Position numbers and translations under genes: made by a program
The notes under the pieces: generated by a model
Told to the model about the DNA's origin: nothing
Seen by the model: only the letters and a program-made list of their open reading frames with translations
Databases searched by the model: none
Source of the DNA: JABDMH01 sp965223165
Lineage (GTDB): Bacteria > Bacteroidota > Bacteroidia > Chitinophagales > Saprospiraceae
NCBI GenBank assembly: GCA_965223165.1
Contig: CBDCVQ010000007.1
Location: 62,001 to 126,000, forward strand
DNA length: 64,000 bases
Reading direction: 5' to 3'
Shown here: piece by piece, positions 1 through 8,891 of the stretch
How the letters are laid out: the number at the start of each line of letters is the position of its first letter
Numbering within the stretch: the first letter of the stretch is position 1

Positions 1-1763
1 ACGACAAATACCTGGGTACTGGGATTGTAGACACAAACCCCGACGTCTGTGCCGATCCAGATCTTGGCCTCACTATCTTCGGCCAGGCAGAGTATATGGT
101 TGCTGCTCAGCCCGTAGTAGTTATCCGGTGATGACCGAAACTCCTCACTACTACCATCCTGCCGATCGATCCGGATCAGGCCCGTGGTCGTGCCCACCCA
201 GAGATCTCCGCACTCGGCCAGCAAGAGATAGGTCGTCTCGAATCCTCGCAATGGATTAGATCCGTCGGCATTAAAATAATGGTGAAAGCCCTTGGTGACG
301 CGATTGAACCGGCTGAGCCTGCTCTCCTGATCGACATCGCCTGACAGGATCAAGATACTGCCGTCGGTGTCCAGCGCCAAGCTTTGAATCTTCTGAGGAA
401 AGGCATAAGAAGCGAAGCTGGTATCGCTCAGATCTAGACAAAGTAGCTCCGCCTTGTAGTCGGGATGATAGCGGCATCCCCAGACATATCCGGTCGAATC
501 ATATATGAGCTGCTTGGCCCCACCGTAGCGGTCCCCGCGCTCAGAATGCGGCATGAGAAAGTCGATGGAATCAACTACCCCGGATGCCACATCCAATGCG
601 TACCATTGGTTGGCATCCGAAACAAAAATCACGGGACCATCGGGCACTTGGGTGATGCCGCGTATGCTCATCAGTTGGCCATTCCTCTGGGCGGCAGAGA
701 CAAAGTTATTGACCCGCTTTTTAGTCTGATTGACCTTCCACACGCCCGCATTGGTACCAAAAAAGACCAGCTTTTCGAAGTCAGCACTAAAGATGTCATT
801 GACCCCCTGTACTTTGGGGGGCAGGATCTCAAAGTGCCGTACGGCGTCATCGGCGGTAATCAAAAAGAGCAGATCCTCCTCATCCTGGCCCGCGCCGGCC
901 ACAATCACATTGCCCAGTCCGTCCTCCCAAATCCGATCATATCGAATGGTACCGCGAAATCCCGCTGCCGTGAAGGGGGTGAAATAGCCCGCCGCCTCGT
1001 TAAACTCCCAGAGCCCGGGCAACTGGGCAAAACTGAGCCAAAGCCGACCATGCTTGTCCTGATGCAGGATGGCCACCGGACCCGGCGCAGGGTCGAGGCC
1101 AAGGGAGTCGTAGGGTGTCCGTGCTTGCACGATCCCCGCGGAATCTACCTTCAAGAGGCCATATTTGTCATCGACCATCCAGCAGTCTCCTTGCTCCGTC
1201 AGGACAATCTTGAAGAGCGAGGACGGTTTTGCCTCAAAGTCTTGGATCTGCAGCAAACTGTCAAACCGGTACTCCTCCCCAAGTCGCTGGAGATAGAGCC
1301 GGCTGTCCAATTTGGTCAGAATATATACGTCATCTGTCTTCGAGTGAAAGTAGATGTATTCGACATCTCCGATGACACCGTTTTCCTCATTGAGAAACAG
1401 CTTTTGCGCTGTCGTCGAGTTGCAATGGAGTACGTCGAGGAAGCCCCTATTTGCCTCATATTGGAGGAGCAGGGTCCCATCCTCCTTAGCTATCACTCTT
1501 TTTATGTCCCTGGCGCTAATGCGTGTCTCGCTGCGAGGATTGTAGTCGTATGTGACGATGTTGAGCCCATCGTAGCGATTCAAGCCGTTTCGGGTGGCGA
1601 TCCAGAGGTATCCCTGATGATCCTGTATGATCTCTTTGACCGCTCGGTCCGAGAGGCCGTCATCCCGCGAAATATGGACGGTGGCATCGGCCAATGCCTG
1701 TCCGTCAAGCGTACAAACGCTCAGCAAGAACCAAAGGCATAAGGAACATTCATGCAAACGCAT
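1..1763 (-). CDS. Two-component-type beta-propeller sensor protein (3' end outside window)
   Basis: Reading the minus strand from the ATG at 1763 gives an open frame of about 587 codons that runs off the left edge, so the gene is partial at its 3' end. An in-frame TGA lies seven codons upstream of the ATG. The start has a signal-peptide-like segment (LCLWFLLSVC) followed by mature sequence with two-component regulator propeller repeats: GYLWIATRNGLNRYDG near residue 50, DLWVGTTTGLIRID and KIWIGTDVGVCVYNP near the edge. This pattern is the periplasmic sensor domain of Bacteroidota hybrid two-component or LuxR-type regulators. The Y_Y_Y domain, membrane helix and output domain are not visible. 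The identity of the output part is unknown. Confidence 0.85.
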   Translation of the reverse strand, partial: MRLHECSLCLWFLLSVCTLDGQALADATVHISRDDGLSDRAVKEIIQDHQGYLWIATRNGLNRYDGLNIVTYDYNPRSETRISARDIKRVIAKEDGTLLLQYEANRGFLDVLHCNSTTAQKLFLNEENGVIGDVEYIYFHSKTDDVYILTKLDSRLYLQRLGEEYRFDSLLQIQDFEAKPSSLFKIVLTEQGDCWMVDDKYGLLKVDSAGIVQARTPYDSLGLDPAPGPVAILHQDKHGRLWLSFAQLPGLWEFNEAAGYFTPFTAAGFRGTIRYDRIWEDGLGNVIVAGAGQDEEDLLFLITADDAVRHFEILPPKVQGVNDIFSADFEKLVFFGTNAGVWKVNQTKKRVNNFVSAAQRNGQLMSIRGITQVPDGPVIFVSDANQWYALDVASGVVDSIDFLMPHSERGDRYGGAKQLIYDSTGYVWGCRYHPDYKAELLCLDLSDTSFASYAFPQKIQSLALDTDGSILILSGDVDQESRLSRFNRVTKGFHHYFNADGSNPLRGFETTYLLLAECGDLWVGTTTGLIRIDRQDGSSEEFRSSPDNYYGLSSNHILCLAEDSEAKIWIGTDVGVCVYNPSTQVFV

Positions 1764-1892
1764 CTGCCACAAATTTAATCACTGTGGGGGGACGCCGCCA
1801 CGCCGGCAGTTGTCGTGTGTGCATTCGTAGAGCGAACAAAGCCCAGGGCTAGTCGCCGTGGGCCTTGGTCATTTTTACTTTGTATCGCAGCG

Positions 1893-3989
1893 TCAGGGCC
1901 GATTGATCATATCTCGGACGATATTAAGGGCCTCTTCGATGTAGATGTCTTTTTTGACACCCTTGATGAAATCATCATTATTGGCCTTCCTGCGCTCGTC
2001 CTCATCGATCCGCGCCACATCCGCTTCTACATTTCGCACGCTCAGGCCCTCAATGGGCTCAAACATGTCTTTGAAGCGAGCATTCTTGGCCTTTCGACGC
2101 TCCAGTTCGTCCTGATAACCATCCAAATCCAAGGGATATCTCATTTCACTCTCCTCCTGATCCTCCAACATATGGGCGCGCTCATCGACGAGGGCAAATG
2201 TGGGATGTTGGGACACTCTTTCCGCACTGGCCGCGATCAGCTCCTCCTTGTTCTTAATGGCACTCGTATTCTTGTCATAGCGCACCGGCTCGATCTCACT
2301 CCAAGCCAACGGTCTATCGTACTCCTTCTCTCCTACCTTGATATAGTTGTAAGGTGAGGGCAGGACGATATCGGGCACCACACCTCGCAATTGTGTGGAA
2401 CCACCATTGACACGGTAAAATTTCTGGGTGGTGATCTTGATCTCACCCAAAGGCTTCAGATCGTTGTTGCCCACAATAAATCTATCTAGCTCGTGAAATC
2501 GCTGCACGGTCCCTTTGCCAAAGGTGGAATTGCTGCCTACAATCACTGCACGGTCGTAATCCTGCAGCACAGCCGCGATGATCTCCGACGCACTGGCGCT
2601 AAAGTGATTGACCATAACTACCAACGGACCCTGATAGTGTACCTCCGGGTCTTCGTCCTTGAGTACGTAGGGCTTTCTACCTCTCGATTTCACCTGCACG
2701 ACCGGCCCTTCGTCAAAAAAGAGGCCACTCATGTCGACCACCTCCGCGAGGGATCCGCCGCCATTGTTGCGCAGATCCAAGATGATGCCCTTGACACCCT
2801 CGGTCTGCAGCTTCTTGATCTCGCTGGACACGTCCTCGGCACAGCCCGGCTTTCCATCGGCCTCAAAGTAGAATTTGGGCAGGCGGATGTAACCGATATC
2901 GGGGCCCTCTTCTTCGGCGCTCAGCACCAGTGAGGAGGCCTTGCCCTCTTCGAGCACCACCTGATCGCGAATGATCGCAATGTCCTTGACGGTCCCATCG
3001 GGCTTTCGTACGGTCAGCGTGACCCTGGTACCTTTCTTACCACGGATCAAAACTATCACATCGTCTTGCCGCCAACCCCTGACATCCTTTGACTCCTCAC
3101 CCTCTTGCTTCACGCCGATGATGAAGTCATTTTCTTCCAGTTCTTTCTGCTTCCAAGCGGGTCCTCCGGGAATCACCTGTGAGACCTTGGTAAACTCACC
3201 TTCCGGGATGAGCCTAGCGCCGATCCCCTCGTAGCTCCCGTTCATATTGAGGTCAAAATCTTGCTTGTCCTTGGGGCTGAAATAGTTGGAGTGTGGGTCG
3301 TAGGCCGCCGTGATGCCATTGAGATAATCCTCAAAGCGATCAGACCGCCGCAGGCTCTTCAGGCGCTTAAACCACTCTCCGAAGTTTTCGCGCACTTTAT
3401 CTTTGGCCTTGGCAATCAGTTCGGCCTCGCTTTTCTTCTCCTCGTCTTCCATCTCCGCCTTCTGCATATCATGGACCTTGACGATCGTCTCATATTGGAT
3501 CAGCTTCCGCCAATAGTTGCGTAGGCCCTCGTCGTCTGCGGCATAGCCTCGCTTATCACCATTGAGCACCAGGTACTCATCCGTATGGATGCTAAAATCT
3601 TCATCCAGTCGCTCCAAGTAGTAGCTTTCCGCTTTGACGATAGCATGGGCGATCAGGTCGACAGATAGGTCGAGAAAGGCAAAAGATCCATTGGAGATTT
3701 GATCGTCGAGCTCAAGCTTAAACTGTGTCAGCTGCTCCACCTCTTCCTGCGTGAGAAATCGCTTGGCAGGATCAAGTGCATCCAGGTAGTTCTTGAAGAT
3801 CTGCTCGGACAGTTGATCATTCATATCCTTGGGATTGTAATGCACTCGATCCAAGAACTTGATCACCGCTTGCAGCGTAAAAAACTCCTTCTTCTGTGGG
3901 TCCGCAGGACTAGGCGTATAGGATTTCAAAAATATGCCCGCCACAGCCAACAAAATGATCAGAGAACTCCTAAACACCATATTTGACAT
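1893..3989 (-). CDS. prc: Carboxy-terminal processing (tail-specific) protease Prc/CtpA
   Basis: This 698-residue serine protease (S41 family) is close in length to E. coli Prc. An N-terminal hydrophobic segment (SLIILLAVAGIFLKSY) suggests export or anchoring in the periplasm. The order is an N-terminal helical domain (residues about 35-220), a PDZ domain (about 245-330, starting near SYEGIGARL), the S41 catalytic core, and a C-terminal DUF3340-type region. The catalytic serine is in NHFSASASEI (about residue 468) and the lysine in FGKGTVQ (about residue 492), which matches the 25-residue spacing of E. coli Prc. The family degrades or trims periplasmic proteins from the C terminus. It stands alone, transcribed in the same direction as hppA but separated from it by a terminator. 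Confidence 0.95.
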   Translation of the reverse strand: MSNMVFRSSLIILLAVAGIFLKSYTPSPADPQKKEFFTLQAVIKFLDRVHYNPKDMNDQLSEQIFKNYLDALDPAKRFLTQEEVEQLTQFKLELDDQISNGSFAFLDLSVDLIAHAIVKAESYYLERLDEDFSIHTDEYLVLNGDKRGYAADDEGLRNYWRKLIQYETIVKVHDMQKAEMEDEEKKSEAELIAKAKDKVRENFGEWFKRLKSLRRSDRFEDYLNGITAAYDPHSNYFSPKDKQDFDLNMNGSYEGIGARLIPEGEFTKVSQVIPGGPAWKQKELEENDFIIGVKQEGEESKDVRGWRQDDVIVLIRGKKGTRVTLTVRKPDGTVKDIAIIRDQVVLEEGKASSLVLSAEEEGPDIGYIRLPKFYFEADGKPGCAEDVSSEIKKLQTEGVKGIILDLRNNGGGSLAEVVDMSGLFFDEGPVVQVKSRGRKPYVLKDEDPEVHYQGPLVVMVNHFSASASEIIAAVLQDYDRAVIVGSNSTFGKGTVQRFHELDRFIVGNNDLKPLGEIKITTQKFYRVNGGSTQLRGVVPDIVLPSPYNYIKVGEKEYDRPLAWSEIEPVRYDKNTSAIKNKEELIAASAERVSQHPTFALVDERAHMLEDQEESEMRYPLDLDGYQDELERRKAKNARFKDMFEPIEGLSVRNVEADVARIDEDERRKANNDDFIKGVKKDIYIEEALNIVRDMINRP

Positions 3990-4125
3990 CGTTTTGCTTA
4001 GTCTGCGTTACCGAAACTATTAAATATACTCGTTTTTGCCTGAAATTGTTTCTGCCGCAAAATGGGGTCTTCCCAATTTAACTTATTGATAACGACCGAA
4101 ATCACATAATTAAGATATGTGGTGC

Positions 4126-4159
4126 AAAAAGAATGCCTTGCTTATACAAACAAGGCATT
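4126..4159 (-). terminator. Rho-independent terminator after hppA
   Basis: The 9-bp stem AATGCCTTG (4132-4140) pairs perfectly with CAAGGCATT (4151-4159) around a 10-nt loop. On the minus strand the stem is followed by C and a run of five T, as expected for a terminator 37 bp past the hppA stop. Confidence 0.8.
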
Positions 4160-4195
4160 TTATAAGATATATGTACGGCCGAAGGCTCCCGATAT

Positions 4196-6359
4196 CTATA
4201 AGAATGGGGCAATGACCACGGCCACAACCGACATCAATTTGATCAAGATATTGAGCGATGGACCGGAAGTGTCCTTGAAGGGATCGCCCACGGTATCACC
4301 CACCACTGTGGCCTTGTGCGGATCGGATCCTTTGTGGTAGTCTTGACCGTCAATGGTCACCCCTTCCTCAAACATCTTCTTGGCATTGTCCCAGGCTCCG
4401 CCCGAGTTGGACTGAAAGATCGCCATCAGCACGCCACATACGGTGACACCGGCCAACAGGCCTCCCAACATCTCGGCCCCGCCTACGAAGCCAAATAGCA
4501 CCGGAGTAATGACCGCGATCAGCCCGGGCACCACCATCTCACGGATCGATGCCTGGGTCGAGATCGCTACACATTTGCTGTATTCTGCCTTGCCGTCGGC
4601 GGCCTGAAAGGTCTTTTTATCCGCATCACTCCAATCGTCAAATTCGACGCCATCATTCTTTCGCATGACTTCCAGCGCATTTTTCAGCTCCGGAATCGAG
4701 GCAAACTGACGTCTGACCTCCTGGATCATATCCATCGCCGCTCTGCCTACCGCATTCATCGCCAGCGAGGAGAAGAGAAACGGCAACATTCCACCGACAA
4801 ACAAGCCGGCCATGATCTTGGGCTTGGACACATCAATACTGGTGATACCGGCGATCGTCATAAAGGCGGCAAATAAGGCAAGCGCCGTCAATGCTGCAGA
4901 ACCGATGGCAAATCCCTTTCCGATGGCCGCCGTAGTATTGCCCACCGCGTCCAGCTTGTCCGTACGTTTTCGTACTTCGCTGGGCAACTCGCTCATTTCG
5001 GCGATACCGCCGGCATTGTCGGAGATGGGACCATAGGCATCGACAGCCAGCTGGATACCGGTATTGCTCAACATACCTACGGCCGCGATCGCGATACCAT
5101 AGAGACCCGCAAAATGGAAGGCCACTAAAATGGCAGATGCCAGCACGATGATCGGCAAGGCCGTGGATTGCATACCGACGCCCAGCCCAGCGATAATGTT
5201 GGTCGCACTGCCCGTCAGCGACTGATTGACAATTTTCTTGACGGGACCTTTACCAGTACCCGTATAAAACTCGGTGATATAGCCGATCAGAAGGCCCGCC
5301 ACCAGACCAGCGATGACGGCAGCAAATACCCCAAACTGTGAGTATACCTGCCCGTTAAAGGTCCAGGTATCAGGCAGCATGGCATGGACGACCAAATAGG
5401 TGCCGATCAGCATGATGACAGAGGCAAGGAGCTCTCCGAAGTTGAGTGCCTTTTGGGGATCCCCCCCCTTCTTTGACCCGTACGAAGAACGTACCGATGA
5501 TGGACGTTACGATGCCGAGGCTGGCCAACACCAAGGGTAGCAATACGGCGTTCAGGCCACCAAAGCTATTGGTACTCTCATAGCCGGCCAGGTTGATAAA
5601 CGCTGCCCCAAGCACCATCGTGCCAATGATCGAACCTACGTATGACTCAAACAAGTCCGCACCCATACCTGCTACGTCACCGACATTGTCGCCGACATTG
5701 TCCGCGATGGTGGCAGGATTGAGCGGATGGTCTTCGGGAATACCAGCTTCCACCTTTCCGACGAGATCCGCGCCTACGTCGGCCGCCTTTGTGTAGATAC
5801 CTCCACCCACACGGGCGAAAAGAGCGATAGAAGAGGCGCCAAACGAAAATCCGGTGATTACATTGATCACCCTGTCGATATCCCACTGCATATTGGAGTA
5901 CAAAAGAAATAGGACACCCAGTCCAAGGACACCCAGACCGACCACTCCCATACCCATCACAGATCCGCCCGAAAAAGCGATCTCCAATGCTTTGCCCAAG
6001 CCATCCCTAGCGGCATTGGTGGTTCGCACGTTGGCCTTGGTGGCCACACGCATTCCAATCAGTCCAGCCAAGCCAGACGCCACAGCACCGGTAATAAAAG
6101 ACACGGCAATGAGCGGATGCGAGTCCTCATCTGACCAACCGCTGAACAGAAGCAACGCGGCCACCAGCGCGACAAAAATGGCGAGTACGCGATACTCGCT
6201 CTTGAGAAATGCCATCGCCCCGTCGGAAATGTTCTTGGCAATCCCCGCCATACGTTCCGTGCCAACGGCCTGTTTTGACACCCAAGATGAGCGCCAAAAG
6301 GTAAAGAGTAACGCAAGCACGCCAAAGAGCGGGATCAGATATATAATCGTTTGACCCAT
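4196..6359 (-). CDS. hppA: Membrane-bound pyrophosphatase (ion pump), interrupted by a one-base frameshift
   Basis: HppA hydrolyses pyrophosphate to pump H+ and/or Na+ across the inner membrane. The two halves lie in different frames: 6359 down to about 5461 (N-terminal, ending in FFVRVKEGG) and about 5460 down to 4196 (from DPQKALNFGE on). Together they make about 720 residues with many helices. Removing one base from the run of eight C at 5461-5468 restores the expected sequence. Signature motifs are present: the substrate site NVGDNVGDVAGMGADLFESY and the C-terminal NSGGAWDNAKK. The motif GNTTAAIGKG has Ala where K+-independent enzymes have Lys, so the enzyme is predicted to be K+-dependent. 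Whether the pumped ion is Na+ or H+ cannot be told. The frameshift may be a sequencing error in a homopolymer or a real inactivation. Confidence 0.9.
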
Positions 6360-6426
6360 AGTTAATTATTATTAGCTTTTTATGGTATTGATGATGCTAA
6401 AATCTGTCTGTGCTCATCACGGTCGG

Positions 6427-6434
6427 CAAAAGTA
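6427..6434 (-). promoter_or_regulatory. Candidate -7 promoter element for hppA
   Basis: Minus-strand TACTTTTG fits the Bacteroidota -7 consensus TAnnTTTG and lies 68 nt before the hppA start. No clear -33 TTTG is seen, so this is a moderate call. Confidence 0.4.
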
Positions 6435-6570
6435 CAGTTAATTTTGAATTTCTCGACCACTGCACTCGCTGAAAAGCGCGGCTGATGGGAGCCATCGGAT
6501 GATCTCCAAACACCCATGGTTGGGCCAGGTGGGCGCACACGATAGCTAGGATACGGCCTCTCTCCGATCG

Positions 6571-7167
6571 TCAACGGTCGATCCAGCCCACCTTATCTTG
6601 CCAGGGGCCTCGTTGGGCCTTATACTGGCCATCCTGCTGATAGCCCAGGTAGTAGAGACCTACGCAGCGCTCTCCTGACTCCAGGTCTAACAAATCGGTC
6701 AGATAGGACAAGTCTAGCGGGGTGCTCCAGTATCCGGCCACACCCAGCGCATGCCCCATCAACCAGAGATTTTGGACCGCGCATGCTAAGGCAGCCATTT
6801 CTTCCCATTCCGGAAGCCGCTCCTGCGGATCTCTGAAAAAACATGTAGCGATCACGGCGGAAGAGCGTAAGGGTTTCTGCTGCGTCTTCTCATATTTCTT
6901 TTGGGAAAAGGCCGTGGCGTCGGTCGATGCCCGGTAATGATCTGCCATCAGCGAGGAAAGTCGATGTCGGGCCCGGCCTCGGATGACCCGAAAACGCCAG
7001 GGCTCCGTCCGCTTGTGTGTGGGTGCCCAATTGGCAGCTTCCAACATCTTGGCAATGACGGCCTGAGATACCTCCTTGTCAGAAAATGTCTGGGGGAAAA
7101 TCGCACGTCGGGTCTGAATGACTTCAAGAAGCGTACGGGCTTGCTGCGGCATGTCGGCAGATTGCAT
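6571..7167 (-). CDS. Nitroreductase-family FMN oxidoreductase
   Basis: The 198-residue protein has the single-domain nitroreductase pattern. RRAIFPQTFSDKEVS (about residues 19-33) is the FMN-phosphate binding start, ANWAPTHKRTEPWRFRVI (about 45-62) is the usual second motif, and ALACAVQNLWLMGHALGVAGYW (about 125-146) is the core helix. It resembles the YdjA-like branch, which uses NAD(P)H to reduce nitro groups or other electrophiles; the natural substrate is unknown. It diverges from the DtxR-type regulator at 7244. The 76-bp gap contains a palindromic operator, so control by metal status is plausible but is inference. Confidence 0.85.
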   Translation of the reverse strand: MQSADMPQQARTLLEVIQTRRAIFPQTFSDKEVSQAVIAKMLEAANWAPTHKRTEPWRFRVIRGRARHRLSSLMADHYRASTDATAFSQKKYEKTQQKPLRSSAVIATCFFRDPQERLPEWEEMAALACAVQNLWLMGHALGVAGYWSTPLDLSYLTDLLDLESGERCVGLYYLGYQQDGQYKAQRGPWQDKVGWIDR

Positions 7168-7192
7168 AGATCATTTTATTGTGATTGAAAAT

Positions 7193-7216
7193 TATTTTTA
7201 GTCGAGACTAAAAATA
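7193..7216. promoter_or_regulatory. Palindromic operator, probable DtxR/MntR-family box
   Basis: The arms TATTTTTAGTC and GACTAAAAATA are perfect reverse complements (11 bp each) around a 2-bp centre. The site lies between divergent genes, 28 bp before the DtxR-family gene. It covers the spacer upstream of a possible -7 element TATCTTAC at 7219-7226. Length and position fit an autoregulatory metalloregulator site; the binding protein is inferred from location. Confidence 0.65.
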
Positions 7217-7243
7217 TGTATCTTACTCGGCAAAGCAGGACAT

Positions 7244-7903
7244 ATGCTTTCGATCTCCGAAGAAAACTATTTGAAGGCAATATTTAAAATCTCTGAGCGC
7301 GTCGGGATACCGGTCTCCACCAATGCGATCGCCCGGGAGCTCAGTACCTCGGCAGCCTCGGTGACCGATATGCTAAAGAAGTTGTCGACCAAGGCGCTGG
7401 TATCCTACAAGCGCTATCAAGGAGTAACCTTGACCGATGAAGGCAAGCGGACCGCTACACAGCTGATACGGCGACACCGACTCTGGGAGAGTTTCTTGGT
7501 AGACAAGTTGGGATTTTCTTGGGATCGGGTGCATGACATCGCCGAGCAGCTGGAGCATATCCGATCGGATGAGCTGGTCGACCGACTGGAGACGCACTTG
7601 GGGTTTCCTCGATTTGATCCGCATGGCGATCCTATACCCGATCGCGATGGCAAATTTACCATCAGGCAACAATCGTCCTTGTCAAATCTGCATGCCGGCG
7701 ATGTCGGGACCGTCATAGGAGTGCAAAATCATCAACAAGATTTTCTGCACCTACTGACCGAGCTCAATATCGGAATGGGCTCGAAAGTCGCCGTACAGGG
7801 AGTCTTTGAATTTGAAGAATCGATGAAAGTCAAGGTCGATCAACATGATCCGGTCTTGATTTCAAATGCCATCACAAAGAATGTATTTGTCAAGAAAAAC
7901 TAG
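7244..7903 (+). CDS. DtxR/MntR-family metal-dependent transcriptional repressor
   Basis: The 219-residue protein has the full three-part DtxR layout. An N-terminal winged helix (residues 1-65; SISEENYLKAIFKISE, then AIARELSTSAASVTDMLKKL) binds DNA. A dimerisation and metal-binding helix pair follows (HRLWESFLVDKLGF, about 77-90, and HDIAEQLEHI, about 95-104). A C-terminal SH3-like domain spans about 150-219. His and Glu residues of the primary metal site are visible in RRHRLWE and EQLEH. It is the first gene of an uptake operon, and its 3' end overlaps the next gene. It probably represses its own operon through the palindrome at 7193-7216 when Mn, Fe or Zn is sufficient. The metal is not certain. 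Confidence 0.9.
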   Translation: MLSISEENYLKAIFKISERVGIPVSTNAIARELSTSAASVTDMLKKLSTKALVSYKRYQGVTLTDEGKRTATQLIRRHRLWESFLVDKLGFSWDRVHDIAEQLEHIRSDELVDRLETHLGFPRFDPHGDPIPDRDGKFTIRQQSSLSNLHAGDVGTVIGVQNHQQDFLHLLTELNIGMGSKVAVQGVFEFEESMKVKVDQHDPVLISNAITKNVFVKKN

Positions 7904-8891
7904 CTGGTACCTACTTCTTCTCGTTGTCTTACCGACCATCGCACGGGCGGAGGAGGAGCCAAAACTGCAGGTGGTGGCCACCGCTTCTATGATCTCGGAT
8001 ATGGTTTCGGAAATCGCTGGCGATCGGATAGACCTCCAATGCATTGTACCCATCGGAGGTGATCCACACCTCTACGAGGCTACCCCACGAGATGCGCAAC
8101 TGGTGGCACAAGCACACTTGATTTTCAAGAATGGGCTCACCTTTGAGGGATGGCTCAACGAGCTGATTGACAATGCCGGATCAAACGCCCAGGTTATTAC
8201 CGTGACAGACGGCATTGACCCCATCAAGAGCTTAATATATGACAATGCGGTAGACCCACACGCGTGGATGGACGTCACCAAAGGCCTCACGTACATCGCC
8301 AACATCAGGGATGCGCTGGTAGCTGCCGACAGTGCGCACGCGACCGTTTATCGCCAAAACTATGAGCGTTATCGGGTAGAGCTGGAGGAGACGGATCAAT
8401 ATATCCGCTCACAGATTGCCCAGATTCCGGCCCAACGACGGGTGCTTATTACATCACATGACGCCTTTCAATACTATGGACGACAGTATGGTCTGCAGCT
8501 CGAGTCTGTGCTGGGCGTCTCGACAGATGCAGACATACAGACATCGGACATCGTGCGGCTGAACAAAGTGATCCGGGAACGGCAAGTGCCGGCACTGTTC
8601 GTCGAAAGTACCATCAACCCCAAGGTACTGGAGCAGCTGGCCGAGGACAACGACATCAGCATTGGTGGTCAGCTCTATGCCGACTCCATTGGTGATGAGG
8701 ACAGTCCAGCCTCTTCCTACATCAAGATGCTGCGACACAATACGGACGTGATCACGGGCGCGCTCACACGAGCAGTGGCAACCCCCACCGATACGGATTC
8801 GCGGGACGCCAAATCCACCTGGTTGCTATACGGACTGCTGGCCATACTACTGGTGGCGTCCTTTACCATACTGGTCAAAAAACTGAACTGA
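7866..8891 (+). CDS. TroA-like metal ABC transporter substrate-binding protein with C-terminal membrane anchor
   Basis: This periplasmic metal-binding protein belongs to the cluster A-I family (TroA/ZnuA/PsaA). Likely ligands, numbered from this ATG, are H68 (GGDPHLYEATP), H132 (DPHAWMD), H198 (SHDAFQYYG) and D273 (LYADSIGD). This His-His-His-Asp set and the spacing match Treponema TroA, which binds Zn or Mn. A signal peptide (YLLLLVVLPTIARA) is present. The end is unusual: a hydrophobic helix (LLYGLLAILLVASFTILVKK, about residues 318-338) would tether it to the inner membrane. The start could instead be the ATG at 7881. The gene overlaps the regulator upstream and the ATPase downstream (TGATG), so translation is probably coupled. 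Confidence 0.9.
   Translation: MPSQRMYLSRKTSWYLLLLVVLPTIARAEEEPKLQVVATASMISDMVSEIAGDRIDLQCIVPIGGDPHLYEATPRDAQLVAQAHLIFKNGLTFEGWLNELIDNAGSNAQVITVTDGIDPIKSLIYDNAVDPHAWMDVTKGLTYIANIRDALVAADSAHATVYRQNYERYRVELEETDQYIRSQIAQIPAQRRVLITSHDAFQYYGRQYGLQLESVLGVSTDADIQTSDIVRLNKVIRERQVPALFVESTINPKVLEQLAEDNDISIGGQLYADSIGDEDSPASSYIKMLRHNTDVITGALTRAVATPTDTDSRDAKSTWLLYGLLAILLVASFTILVKKLN

Noticed and set aside
465..1742. Plus-strand open frame of 425 codons
   Set aside because: It is antisense to the propeller gene, whose repeat motifs and signal peptide are clear. The plus-strand product has no recognisable features.
1815..2357. Plus-strand open frame of 180 codons
   Set aside because: It is antisense to the C-terminal part of prc, where the minus-strand protein matches the family to its end.
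6380..6574. Minus-strand open frame of 64 codons after the nitroreductase gene
   Set aside because: It overlaps the nitroreductase stop by four bases, but its product has low-complexity Arg/Pro-rich sequence and no signal, motif or neighbour support. It also covers the hppA promoter element.
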